64,000 nt of DNA from Streptomyces sp. NBC_01116 (GTDB lineage Bacteria > Actinomycetota > Actinomycetes > Streptomycetales > Streptomycetaceae): the NCBI RefSeq assembly GCF_041435495.1, contig NZ_CP108644.1, positions 6,805,501 through 6,869,500 of the forward strand, read 5' to 3'. The position numbers and the translations under genes were made by a program. The notes under the pieces were generated by a model. The model was not told the origin of the DNA. It was given only the letters and a program-made list of their open reading frames with translations, and made no database searches. Shown piece by piece: positions 1-7,676 of the stretch (position 1 is the stretch's first letter; each line of letters starts with the position of its first letter).

Positions 1-1380
1 TGCGTGCTCGTCTACTCCCTGGGCCAGGGCATGACCGACCGGGACAAGGAGACCCCGCTCGCCGTCTTCCACCCCGCCTATCTGATCCTCGTCGCCGGGG
101 TCTCGTGCACCTTCCTCGCCGGCGACCTCGTCAACCTCTACGTCGGCTTCGAGATCATGCTGGTCGCCAGCTTCGTCCTGCTCACCCTCGGCGGCACCGG
201 ACCCCGGATGCGGGCGGGCTCCACCTACGTGATCATCTCGCTGTTCTCCTCGATGCTCTTCCTCACCGCCATCGCCATGACGTACGCGGCCACCGGCACC
301 GCCAACTTCGGCCAGCTCGCGGGACGGCTGGCCGACCTCCCCATCGGCGTACAGACCCTCATCCAGGCGCTGCTGCTGACCGTCTTCGCGATCAAGGCCG
401 CCGTCTTCCCGCTCGCCGCCTGGCTCCCCGACTCCTACCCCACCGCCCCGGCCCCCGTGACCGCCGTCTTCGCCGGACTCCTCACCAAGGTCGGCGTCTA
501 CTGCATGCTGCGCACCGAGACCCTGCTCTTCCCGGGCAACCGCCTCGGCGACCTCCTGATGGCCGTCGCGCTGGCCTCGATGGTCATCGGCATCCTCGGC
601 GCGGTCGCCCAGACCGACCTGAAGCGGCTGCTCTCCTTCACCCTGATCAGCCACATCGGCTACATGGTCTTCGGGATCGGCCTCGCCACCCGCGAGGCGT
701 ACGGCGGGGCCATCGTGTACGTCGCCCACCACATCACCGTCCAGACGACCCTGTTCCTCGTCGCCGGGCTCATCGAACGCCGGGGCGGCACCACGGAGCT
801 GACCCGGCTCGGCGGGCTGGCCAGGGCCGCGCCGATGCTCGCCGTGCTGTTCTTCGTCCCCGCGATGAACCTCGCCGGGATCCCCCCGCTGTCCGGCTTC
901 ATCGGCAAGCTCGGGCTGATGCGCGCCGGTGTCGCCGACGGCGGCGGCTGGGCCTGGCTGCTGGTCGCGGGCTCGGCGGCCACCAGCCTGCTGACGCTGT
1001 ACGTGGTCGCCAAGGTCTGGAACCTGGCGTTCTGGCGCGCCGCCCCGCCCGGCCAGGCCGCCGCCGGAACGGTCCTGGAGTCCGGCGACGACAGCGACGA
1101 CGACGCGGACGCGGGCCCCGACAGCATCCCCGGCACCGGCGACGAGGGAGTCGAGCCCGTCCACCGCCCGGCGGGCCGGGCCGTCGCCGCGACCCTGCAC
1201 GAACGGGCCGTCATCACCACCAGCCGGCTGCCCCGCCCGATGGTCGCGGCCACCGCCGCGACCATCGGGATCGGCCTCGCCTTCACGGTGTTCGCCGACC
1301 CCCTCACCGCCTTCACCGACCGCACGGCCGCCGAGCTCCTCCAGCGGACCCCTTACGTCCAGGAGGTGCTGCGCCGGTGA
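1..1380 (+). CDS. mnhD: Na+/H+ antiporter subunit D (MrpD/MnhD), 5' end outside window
   Basis: This is the proton-pumping, NuoL/M/N-like membrane subunit of a Mrp-type cation/proton antiporter. The reading frame is open from base 1, so the true start lies upstream. The sequence is a series of hydrophobic helices and contains the family's conserved core: a Lys in FAIKAAVFPLAAWLPDSYP, then LLTKVGVYCMLR and KRLLSFTLISHIGYM. A hydrophilic acidic stretch (about residues 360-400 of the visible part, many Asp) sits between the last two membrane segments; it is unusual for the family and probably a loop. The stop overlaps the GTG start of mnhE by 4 nt, indicating translational coupling in an mnhD-E-F-G operon whose A and C genes should lie just upstream. 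Confidence 0.93.
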   Translation, partial: CVLVYSLGQGMTDRDKETPLAVFHPAYLILVAGVSCTFLAGDLVNLYVGFEIMLVASFVLLTLGGTGPRMRAGSTYVIISLFSSMLFLTAIAMTYAATGTANFGQLAGRLADLPIGVQTLIQALLLTVFAIKAAVFPLAAWLPDSYPTAPAPVTAVFAGLLTKVGVYCMLRTETLLFPGNRLGDLLMAVALASMVIGILGAVAQTDLKRLLSFTLISHIGYMVFGIGLATREAYGGAIVYVAHHITVQTTLFLVAGLIERRGGTTELTRLGGLARAAPMLAVLFFVPAMNLAGIPPLSGFIGKLGLMRAGVADGGGWAWLLVAGSAATSLLTLYVVAKVWNLAFWRAAPPGQAAAGTVLESGDDSDDDADAGPDSIPGTGDEGVEPVHRPAGRAVAATLHERAVITTSRLPRPMVAATAATIGIGLAFTVFADPLTAFTDRTAAELLQRTPYVQEVLRR

Positions 1381-2006
1381 AACGCATCCTCGGCCTCTCG
1401 TTCCGCAACGCCGATCTGCCGCCGCTGAGCGCCGAGTTCGGCACCCGCCGCCGACGCGTTCTGGACCTGCCGCTGATCGCCTGGCTCACCCTCATCTGGG
1501 TGCTGCTCTGGTCCACCCTCACCTGGGCCAACGTCATCACCGGCCTGGTCGTCTCGGTCGCCGTCTGCCTCGCCTTCCCGCTGCCCCGGGTCGACCTCGG
1601 ACTGCGGCTCCACCCCTGGGGCATCCTGCGCCTGGTCGGCTATCTCCTCTACGACATGTACACCTCCGGGGTGAAGGTCACCCGGCAGATCTTCCACGGC
1701 CTGCCGCACCGGGCCGCCGTGATCGGGGTGCCCCTGCGCTGCCGCAGCGACCTGATGCTCGCGGCCACCGCCGTCGCCGTCTCCAACGTCCCCGGCGGCT
1801 CCATCATCGAGGTGCGCCGGGCCACCGCCACCGTCTTCCTGCACGTCCTGGACGCCGACCGCCCCGAGGAGCTCGAAGCCGCCAGGCGCCAGGTGTGGCG
1901 GATCGAGGAACTGACCGTACGGGCCTTCGGCACCCCCGACGAGATCGCCCGGGTCGCCGACCCCCCGCCACCGCCCCAGCTCGCCGCAGGGAGGCCCGCA
2001 CCATGA
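1377..2006 (+). CDS. mnhE: Na+/H+ antiporter subunit E (MrpE/MnhE)
   Basis: Small membrane subunit of the Mrp antiporter complex, 209 aa. The GTG start overlaps the mnhD stop (GTGA). About 45 hydrophilic residues come first, then hydrophobic helices (LIAWLTLIWVLLWSTLTW, then VITGLVVSVAVCLAFPLP) and a soluble C-terminal part with the family pattern LMLAATAVAVSNVPGGSIIEV. The Pro-rich tail runs into the mnhF start, where ATGA overlaps by 4 nt. Family assignment rests on this pattern and the gene order D-E-F-G. The N-terminal extension is longer than in many MrpE proteins. Confidence 0.9.
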   Translation: MKRILGLSFRNADLPPLSAEFGTRRRRVLDLPLIAWLTLIWVLLWSTLTWANVITGLVVSVAVCLAFPLPRVDLGLRLHPWGILRLVGYLLYDMYTSGVKVTRQIFHGLPHRAAVIGVPLRCRSDLMLAATAVAVSNVPGGSIIEVRRATATVFLHVLDADRPEELEAARRQVWRIEELTVRAFGTPDEIARVADPPPPPQLAAGRPAP

Positions 2007-2326
2007 CCGCGCCCGAACAGGTCGACCGCGTCCTGCTGACCGCCGCCGTCGTCCTGATCCTGCTCGCCGGCGCCCTCCTGCTGGCCCGGATCTGGCGGGG
2101 CCCCTCCATGCTGGACCGGGCCATCTCGCTGGACGTCTGCGCCGCCCTGATCATCGCCGGACTCGCCGCCAAGTCGGCGTTCGCCCGGGACCCGTTCTAC
2201 TTCCCGATCATGCTGGTGCTGGCGTTCCTCGGGTTCACCGGCTCGGTGGGCATCGCCCGCTTCATCGCCGTACGCGACCGGCCCCGCCCCCCGCATCCCG
2301 ACGAGGCCCAGGAGGACCCCCGGTGA
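2003..2326 (+). CDS. mnhF: Na+/H+ antiporter subunit F (MrpF/MnhF)
   Basis: Small three-helix membrane subunit, 107 aa, of the Mrp complex. The ATG overlaps the mnhE stop by 4 nt. Typical family segments are visible: LLARIWRGPSMLDRAISLDV followed by two more hydrophobic helices and GFTGSVGIARFI. The charged C-terminal tail (RDRPRPPHPDEAQEDP) is cytoplasmic by inference. The stop overlaps the GTG start of mnhG, so all four genes are probably made from one message and translated in a coupled way. Confidence 0.92.
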   Translation: MTAPEQVDRVLLTAAVVLILLAGALLLARIWRGPSMLDRAISLDVCAALIIAGLAAKSAFARDPFYFPIMLVLAFLGFTGSVGIARFIAVRDRPRPPHPDEAQEDPR

Positions 2327-2676
2327 GTCTCTGGCTCGCGATCATCGACACGACCGGCGCCGCGCTGCTCTTCATCGGCGCCGCGATCTGTCTGCTCGGC
2401 GTGATCGGCATGATCCGGCTGCCCGACGTCCTCTCCCGCAGCCACGCCGCGACCAAGCCGCAGACCCTCGGCATGATCCTGGTGCTGGCCGGGGTCGCGC
2501 TGCGGCTGCGCAGCGGCATGGACCTCGCGACCCTCGGCCTCATCGCCTTCTTCCAGATGCTCACCGGCCCGGTGGCCTCGCACCTGGTGGCCCGTTCCGC
2601 GTACCGCACCGGCCAGATCGACCACGGTGAGCTGCTCTTCGACGAACTCGACGAGCAGCTCACCGACAGCAGGTGA
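2323..2676 (+). CDS. mnhG: Na+/H+ antiporter subunit G (MrpG/MnhG)
   Basis: 117 aa, three predicted membrane helices, last gene of the antiporter operon. It shows the MrpG pattern LLGVIGMIRLPDVLSRSHAA plus TLGMILVLAG, then a hydrophilic C-terminus. The GTG start overlaps the mnhF stop. The complex exchanges Na+ (or K+) for H+ and supports pH and salt tolerance. About 100 nt separate it from the unrelated MOSC gene downstream. Confidence 0.92.
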   Translation: MSLWLAIIDTTGAALLFIGAAICLLGVIGMIRLPDVLSRSHAATKPQTLGMILVLAGVALRLRSGMDLATLGLIAFFQMLTGPVASHLVARSAYRTGQIDHGELLFDELDEQLTDSR

Positions 2677-2783
2677 ACGCGCGGCGGACCGCGTACCTGG
2701 GGGCTCCGCGTGCCGCTCCGCCGCCGGGCGTAGGGTCGGAGGGGATCGCGCAGCGCGCATGTCGAGCGGGGGGGCAGGGAACC

Positions 2784-3329
2784 ATGACGTACGGAACGGT
2801 CACGACGGTCAGCAGCAGTGACGGGCACACGTTCAGCAAGGAGAGCCGGGACAGCGTGACGCTGCTCGCCGGCCTCGGCGTCGAGGGCGACGCACACGCG
2901 GGCGAGAGGGTCAAGCACCGGTCCCGGGTCGCGCAGGACCCCACCCAGCCCAATCTGCGGCAGGTCCACCTGATCCACGAGGAGCTGTTCACGGAGCTGG
3001 CCGACGCCGGATTCACCGTGGCTCCCGGAGAGCTGGGCGAGAACCTCACCACCCGGGGCATCGACCTCCTGGCCCTCCCCACCGGCACGCTTCTGAGGAT
3101 CGGCGACGACGCGGTCGTCGAGGTCACCGGCCTGCGCAATCCCTGCCTCCAGATCGAGGGCTTCCAGGAGGGGCTGCTGAAGCAGGTCGTCGGCCGGGAC
3201 GCGACGGGCGCGGTCGTCCGCAAGGCGGGTGTCATGAGCGTGGTCCGCCGGGGCGGGGTGGTCCGCCCGGGCGACACGGTCGCCGCCGAACTCCCCGCGG
3301 GCCCGCACCACCCGCTGGAACGCGTCTGA
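2784..3329 (+). CDS. MOSC domain-containing protein
   Basis: 181 aa, a single MOSC (molybdenum cofactor sulfurase C-terminal) domain, a fold that binds molybdenum cofactor or handles activated sulfur. Visible features are the early GLGVEGDAHAG turn, the RQVHLIH strand, GELGENLTTRGIDLL, and the Cys in TGLRNPCLQIE that aligns with the conserved MOSC cysteine. The ATG at 2784 follows a G-rich Shine-Dalgarno (gggggggcaggg). It stands alone between the antiporter operon and the phosphatidyltransferase gene. The substrate is unknown; the family suggests detoxification of N-hydroxylated compounds or cofactor sulfuration. Confidence 0.85.
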   Translation: MTYGTVTTVSSSDGHTFSKESRDSVTLLAGLGVEGDAHAGERVKHRSRVAQDPTQPNLRQVHLIHEELFTELADAGFTVAPGELGENLTTRGIDLLALPTGTLLRIGDDAVVEVTGLRNPCLQIEGFQEGLLKQVVGRDATGAVVRKAGVMSVVRRGGVVRPGDTVAAELPAGPHHPLERV

Positions 3330-3417
3330 TCATCTCACCCGCCCGGTCCCCGCCAAAGCGCCCACGGGCCGGTGTCCGCATGCCATGATGCGGGCAATGC
3401 CGGACGCTGGGGGGCGT

Positions 3418-4158
3418 ATGGGAAGCACGGGCACAGTGCTGCGCGAACTGCGCGGCGCACAGAAGAGCGCCAAGGGCGTCTCGCTCTATTCGAGGTACGT
3501 GAACCGGCCCGCCGGGCGGGTGCTCGCGGCCGGGGCGTACCGGGCGGGCATGACGCCCAATCAGGTCACTTTGACCAGCGCGCTGTTCACCTATGGCGCG
3601 GTGGCGTCGGTCGCGCTCGTCGAGCCGTCCTGGTCGCTCGGCGTCCTGGTCTGGGCGGCCCTCGCGGTCGGCTTCGCCTTCGACTCCGCCGACGGGCAGC
3701 TCGCCCGGCTCACCGGCCGCGGAGGGCCGGACGGGGAGTGGCTCGACCATGTCGTGGACTGCGGGAAGCTGCTGCTCGTCCACGCCGCGGTCCTGATCTC
3801 CTTCTACCGCTTCGGCGAACTGCCGTCGGACGCGTGGCTTTTGCTGCCGCTCGGATTCCAGCTGGCGGCGGTGGTGACCTTCTGCGCGGGGCTGCTGCGC
3901 GAACAGCTGGGCAAGGCGGCGGTGAGCGCCCGTGGCCCGTCCTGGGCGGCCCCGGACGCGCAGGCTCCCGTCTCGCGGGTGCGGGCCGTGGCGCTGCTGC
4001 CCGCCGACTACGGGATGTTCTGCCTGGTCTTCCTGCTGCTCGGCGCACCCGGGGCCTTCCGCGCCGGGTACGCCGTGCTCGCGGCGGTGCAAGCGGTGTT
4101 CCTGGCGGCCTTCCTCGCCAAGTGGTTCAGGGAGCTGAAAGCGCTCCGGGCCGGTTGA
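3418..4158 (+). CDS. CDP-alcohol phosphatidyltransferase family protein
   Basis: Integral membrane enzyme that transfers a phospho-alcohol from a CDP-linked donor. The active-site pattern D-x2-D-G-x2-A-R-x8-G-x3-D-x3-D is read as FDSADGQLARLTGRGG followed by GEWLDHVVDCGK. Several hydrophobic helices surround it. The start at 3418 was chosen because a GGGGGG Shine-Dalgarno lies 3-8 nt upstream; in-frame ATGs at 3385 and 3397 would add up to 11 residues. The 3' end overlaps the convergent cytidylyltransferase gene by 32 nt. That neighbour could make a CDP-alcohol substrate, so the two may act in one pathway (inference). The exact alcohol cannot be told. Confidence 0.88.
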   Translation: MGSTGTVLRELRGAQKSAKGVSLYSRYVNRPAGRVLAAGAYRAGMTPNQVTLTSALFTYGAVASVALVEPSWSLGVLVWAALAVGFAFDSADGQLARLTGRGGPDGEWLDHVVDCGKLLLVHAAVLISFYRFGELPSDAWLLLPLGFQLAAVVTFCAGLLREQLGKAAVSARGPSWAAPDAQAPVSRVRAVALLPADYGMFCLVFLLLGAPGAFRAGYAVLAAVQAVFLAAFLAKWFRELKALRAG

Positions 4159-4576
4159 CGAGCACGTCCAGCGCCCGGCGCAGCTGGGTGCTGGACGTGT
4201 GCACGGTGTACGGGAAGTAGACGACCTCCACGCCCACTTCGGCGAAGTCGCGTTCCAGCTTCTTCCCCTTCTCCGTGCCCCGCCAGTCGTCCCCCTTGAA
4301 GATCACGTCGAACCGGACCTGCTGCCAGGTCTCGACCTTGTCCGGCACGGTCTCCACGAACGCCGCGTCCACGAAGCGCACGCTGCGGACGATCTCCAGT
4401 CGTTCGCGGAGCGGGATCATCGGCGTGTGGCCCTTGGCGAGGGCCGCCATCTCGTCCGACACGACCCCGGCGACCAGGTAGTCGCACTGACTGCGGGCGT
4501 GCCGCAGGATGTTGAGGTGCCCGACGTGGAACAGGTCGTACACCCCGGGTGCGTAACCCACCCTGTGCTGCACCAT
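4127..4576 (-). CDS. Adenylyltransferase/cytidylyltransferase family protein
   Basis: 149 aa nucleotidyltransferase of the glycerol-3-phosphate/ethanolamine-phosphate cytidylyltransferase type, expected to couple CTP to a phospho-alcohol. The HxGH nucleotide-binding motif is visible in GVYDLFHVGHLNILRHA, and RTxxISTT-like chemistry is suggested by TVHTSSTQLRRAL near the C-terminus. The start at 4576 has a strong Shine-Dalgarno (ggggggagag); longer in-frame starts to 4642 lack one. It is convergent with the CDP-alcohol phosphatidyltransferase and divergent from the glycosyltransferase at 4729. Confidence 0.87.
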   Translation of the reverse strand: MVQHRVGYAPGVYDLFHVGHLNILRHARSQCDYLVAGVVSDEMAALAKGHTPMIPLRERLEIVRSVRFVDAAFVETVPDKVETWQQVRFDVIFKGDDWRGTEKGKKLERDFAEVGVEVVYFPYTVHTSSTQLRRALDVLVNRPGALSAP

Positions 4577-4728
4577 CCGTATCTCTCCCCCCACGGTCAA
4601 CGTGATCCGGTGATGTTCCAACGACCTTACTGTGAAGAACACTTGTGCAAGCCGTGAACGGATAAGCTCGGCAGGGGCTGTTCCCCGGTGGAGGCAGCGG
4701 CTGTCGTGGGGGGAAGGCGATCATCCGA
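4577..4728. promoter_or_regulatory. Divergent intergenic region before the exopolysaccharide locus
   Basis: 152 nt between the cytidylyltransferase (minus) and the first glycosyltransferase (plus). It must hold promoters for both. The middle part (about 4620-4665) is the least GC-rich and includes the hexamer-like gataag around 4661. I could not assign a convincing -35/-10 pair. Confidence 0.3.
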
Positions 4729-5991
4729 ATGTCCGAAGAGTCAAGGCCCAGTCCGATCCGAGGCCGCCGACTTCTGGTGGTTTCGACCAACTATGCACCG
4801 GAGCTGACGGGGATAGGCCCGTACGCCACCCAACTGGCCGAGCACTGGGCCGCGTCCGGCGCCCGGGTCCGGGCGCTCACCGGTATGCCGCACTACCCCT
4901 CCTGGCGGGTGGAAGAGGGATACCGGGGTGTCCGGCGGGCCGTGGAGATACGCGGCGGCGTCGGCGTGCACCGGCGCGGGCACTATGTGCCGTCCCGTCA
5001 GAGCGCTTTGAAGCGTGCCGCGTTCGAGGCGAGCGTCCTCGCGACCGGACTGTACGCGCCACCGCCCGGACGCCCCGACGCCGTGATATCCCAGATGCCC
5101 AGCCTCGCGGGCGGCGTCATCGGAGCCCGCCTCGCCCGACGCCACCGCGTCCCCCATCTGCCCGTCGTCCAGGACCTGATGGGCGCCGCCGCCGCGCAGA
5201 GCGGCATCCGGGGCGGGGGCAGGGCCGCCGCCGTCGCCGCGGCCGCCGAGCGGTACGCGCTGCGCGGGGCCGCCCTCGTCGGCGTCATCCACGAGAGCTT
5301 CGTCCCCGGCGTCACCGCACTCGGGGTCGACCCCGGCCGCATCCGCGTCGTGCCCAACTGGACCCATGTGCAGGGCCCCACCGCCGACCGCGCCGCGACC
5401 CGCGCCCGGCTCGGCTGGCCCGAGGGCACCCCGGTCGTCCTGCACTCCGGCAACATGGGCCTCAAGCAGGGGCTGGACGTCCTGGTGGACACCGCCCGCA
5501 TCGCCCCGGACGTCCGCGTCGTCCTGATGGGCGACGGCAACCAGCGCGACGCCCTGCGCGCCCGCGCCGAAGATCTGGACAACGTGGACTTCCTGGAGCC
5601 CGCGGCGGCCGAGGAGTTCACCGACGTCCTCGCCGCCGCCGACGTCCTCGCGGTCACCCAGCGCGCCTCGGTCCTCGACATGAGCGTCCCCTCCAAGCTC
5701 ACCTCCTACTTCACCTCCGGACGCCCCGTGATCGCCTCCGTCGCCGACGAGGGCGGCACCGCCGACGAGGTCCGCCGCTCGGCGGCCGGAATCCTCGTCG
5801 CCCCCGAGGACCCGGCCGCCCTGCTCGAAGCGGTGCGGAAGACGACCGCCGACCCGGCCGCCGCCGACGCCCTCGGGGCCGAGGGGCCGCGCTACGTCGC
5901 CCGCCATCTGAGCCGGGAGGCGGGCCTCGCCCGCTTCGACGACCTGCTCGCCGAGGTCCTGCCGGACGCACGAGGGAGTATCCGCCGATGA
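4729..5991 (+). CDS. Glycosyltransferase family 4 (WcaI-like)
   Basis: 420 aa GT-B fold enzyme that adds a sugar from an activated nucleotide donor during exopolysaccharide repeat assembly. The N-terminal motif VVSTNYAPELTGIGPYATQL and the HYPSW segment match WcaI-type enzymes. The C-terminal Rossmann half has VVLHSGNMGLKQGLDVL, VRVVLMGDGNQRDAL and a donor-site region around VPSKLTSYFTSGRPVIASV. It is the first gene of a plus-strand run and overlaps the next gene by 4 nt (ATGA). Donor and acceptor are not predictable from the sequence; the nearby Gmd/Fcl pair suggests fucose is one sugar in the polymer. Confidence 0.9.
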   Translation: MSEESRPSPIRGRRLLVVSTNYAPELTGIGPYATQLAEHWAASGARVRALTGMPHYPSWRVEEGYRGVRRAVEIRGGVGVHRRGHYVPSRQSALKRAAFEASVLATGLYAPPPGRPDAVISQMPSLAGGVIGARLARRHRVPHLPVVQDLMGAAAAQSGIRGGGRAAAVAAAAERYALRGAALVGVIHESFVPGVTALGVDPGRIRVVPNWTHVQGPTADRAATRARLGWPEGTPVVLHSGNMGLKQGLDVLVDTARIAPDVRVVLMGDGNQRDALRARAEDLDNVDFLEPAAAEEFTDVLAAADVLAVTQRASVLDMSVPSKLTSYFTSGRPVIASVADEGGTADEVRRSAAGILVAPEDPAALLEAVRKTTADPAAADALGAEGPRYVARHLSREAGLARFDDLLAEVLPDARGSIRR

Positions 5992-7676
5992 CGTCGCACC
6001 ACCGCGCCCCGGACGACCAGGACGAGCCGGCGCTCCTGCGCGACCAGTTCCGCCAACTCCTGCGTTACCGCTCCCTGCTGGCCACCGGAGTCGCCGTCGG
6101 CCTGCTCGGCGGCGGCTTTCTCGCTCTCGGCGGCGACGACGTCTACACCGCCACCGGCGAGGTGCTCGTCCGCTCCGCGATCTCCGACCCCTTCGCCGCC
6201 GGATCCACCGCAGACAAGGGCATCAACATCGGGTCCGAGCGCCAGACCGCCGTCAGCGACACGGTGGGCACCCTGGCCGCCGGGACCCTGCTCAAGGCGG
6301 GCGACGACGTCACCTCCCGCAAGCTGCTCACCGGACTCCAGGTCACCAACCCGCCCAACACCCTCACCCTCCGCTTCTCCTACACGGCCGCCACCCCCGA
6401 GCAGGCCCGCGCCCGCGCCGAAGCCCTCGCCGGGGCCTATCTGGCCCACCGCAAGGCGCGCACCGAGGAGAGCATCCAGAACATGTCCGACGGCTACCGG
6501 GCCCAGCTCGGACCGCTGGAGGAGAAGCGCGACCTGCTGGAGAACCAGATCGGGGCGGGCGCGGAGGACGACGTCAGCAGCGCCCGCGCCAACATCATCG
6601 TCTCCATCTCCGAGCTGAGCCGGAAGATCTCCGAGCTGAAGGCCCTGGACACCACCCCCGGCTACCTCAACAAGAAGCCCGTCGCCCCCACGTCGCCCAC
6701 CGGACCCGGCCTGCCCCTGCTCCTCGGGCTCGGCGGCGTCGTCGGCCTCGCGCTGGGACTGCTGCTCTCCTGGGTGCGCCTCGTCTTCGACCCCGCCGTA
6801 CGCTCCACCCGCGAGCTCGTCCGCTCGCTCGGCGCACCCCTGCTCGGCACCCTGCCCCGGGAACGCGCCGCCGCGGGCAGCCTGCTCGCCATCGGCCGCG
6901 GCACCTCCCGGCTGGCCGAGGAGTACCGCGCCGTCGCCTTCCGGCTCGCCTACGACCCGTCGTTCGCCGAGAGCCGCCGCCTGCTGGTCACCGCCCCGCG
7001 CGGCGACAGCACGGAGGCCGCCGCCGCTGCCGCCAACCTGGCCGCAGCCTTCGCCGAGATGGGCCGCGACGTCCTGCTCGTCGAGGCGGACCTGCGCACC
7101 CCCTCGCTCGCCCGCGACCTGGGCTCCGCCGCCCACGAGGTGCGTCCGCCGCGCTGGGCCGCCGAGGAGGGCGGCGGTGGCTGGCCCGCCGGCGGCCGCA
7201 CCAATGTGGACGTGCCCGGATCCGGCGCCTTCGCCCTGATCCCCGGGACCGTCGTCGACAACGTCCCGCGCGCGCTGACCTCCCCGCCCGTCGGCCGCAT
7301 CGTCGCCGAGGCCGAGGGGGCCGGCAACGTCGTCATCGTCCTCGCCCCGCCCGTCCTCTCCTACGCGGACGCGGTCGCCCTGGTCGACCGGGTGGAAGGC
7401 GTCATGATCGTCTGCGATCCGCGCGAGGTGCACCGCAGCGACCTGGAACGCATCCGCGAGATCATCGGAGCCTCCGGCGGCTCCGTGCTCGGCGCGCTCC
7501 TCCACCCGGGCCGGGGACGGCGGCGCCGCGAGCGACGGCAGCCGAAGCCGACCCGCCGCCGGGGCGGTGGCGGCGGGCCCACCCTCACCGCCGGGCCGGA
7601 CACCACCGGGAACACCGGCGACCCCACCGAGACCCTCGGCCTGCGCACCTTCACCCTGCCGGCCGCGCGCCGGTGA
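5988..7676 (+). CDS. Wzz/polysaccharide co-polymerase-like protein with degenerate P-loop
   Basis: 562 aa membrane protein. It has a short cytoplasmic N-terminus, TM1 (about 29-47), an external domain with coiled-coil character (around SIQNMSDGYRAQLGPLEEKR), TM2 (about 240-262), then a cytoplasmic domain resembling the bacterial tyrosine kinase/ParA-like partner of Wzz. In place of a Walker A lysine motif it reads TAPRGDSTEAAAAAANLA (about 333-350), so nucleotide binding may be lost; DVLLVEADLRTPSLA (about 361-375) preserves the following strand. The Arg-rich tail has no tyrosine cluster. By family it controls polysaccharide chain length. It is coupled to the GT gene upstream and overlaps the flippase gene by 4 nt. 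Confidence 0.82.
   Translation: MTSHHRAPDDQDEPALLRDQFRQLLRYRSLLATGVAVGLLGGGFLALGGDDVYTATGEVLVRSAISDPFAAGSTADKGINIGSERQTAVSDTVGTLAAGTLLKAGDDVTSRKLLTGLQVTNPPNTLTLRFSYTAATPEQARARAEALAGAYLAHRKARTEESIQNMSDGYRAQLGPLEEKRDLLENQIGAGAEDDVSSARANIIVSISELSRKISELKALDTTPGYLNKKPVAPTSPTGPGLPLLLGLGGVVGLALGLLLSWVRLVFDPAVRSTRELVRSLGAPLLGTLPRERAAAGSLLAIGRGTSRLAEEYRAVAFRLAYDPSFAESRRLLVTAPRGDSTEAAAAAANLAAAFAEMGRDVLLVEADLRTPSLARDLGSAAHEVRPPRWAAEEGGGGWPAGGRTNVDVPGSGAFALIPGTVVDNVPRALTSPPVGRIVAEAEGAGNVVIVLAPPVLSYADAVALVDRVEGVMIVCDPREVHRSDLERIREIIGASGGSVLGALLHPGRGRRRRERRQPKPTRRRGGGGGPTLTAGPDTTGNTGDPTETLGLRTFTLPAARR

Noticed and set aside
3246..4092. Minus-strand frame opposite the MOSC and phosphatidyltransferase genes
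   Set aside because: Antisense shadow with no domain; both plus-strand genes have clear family motifs.
4632..7676. Long plus-strand frame of about 1014 codons
   Set aside because: Its first half lies in another frame over the glycosyltransferase and is Arg/Pro-rich, typical of GC-biased shadow frames; only the part from 5988 on is a real gene.
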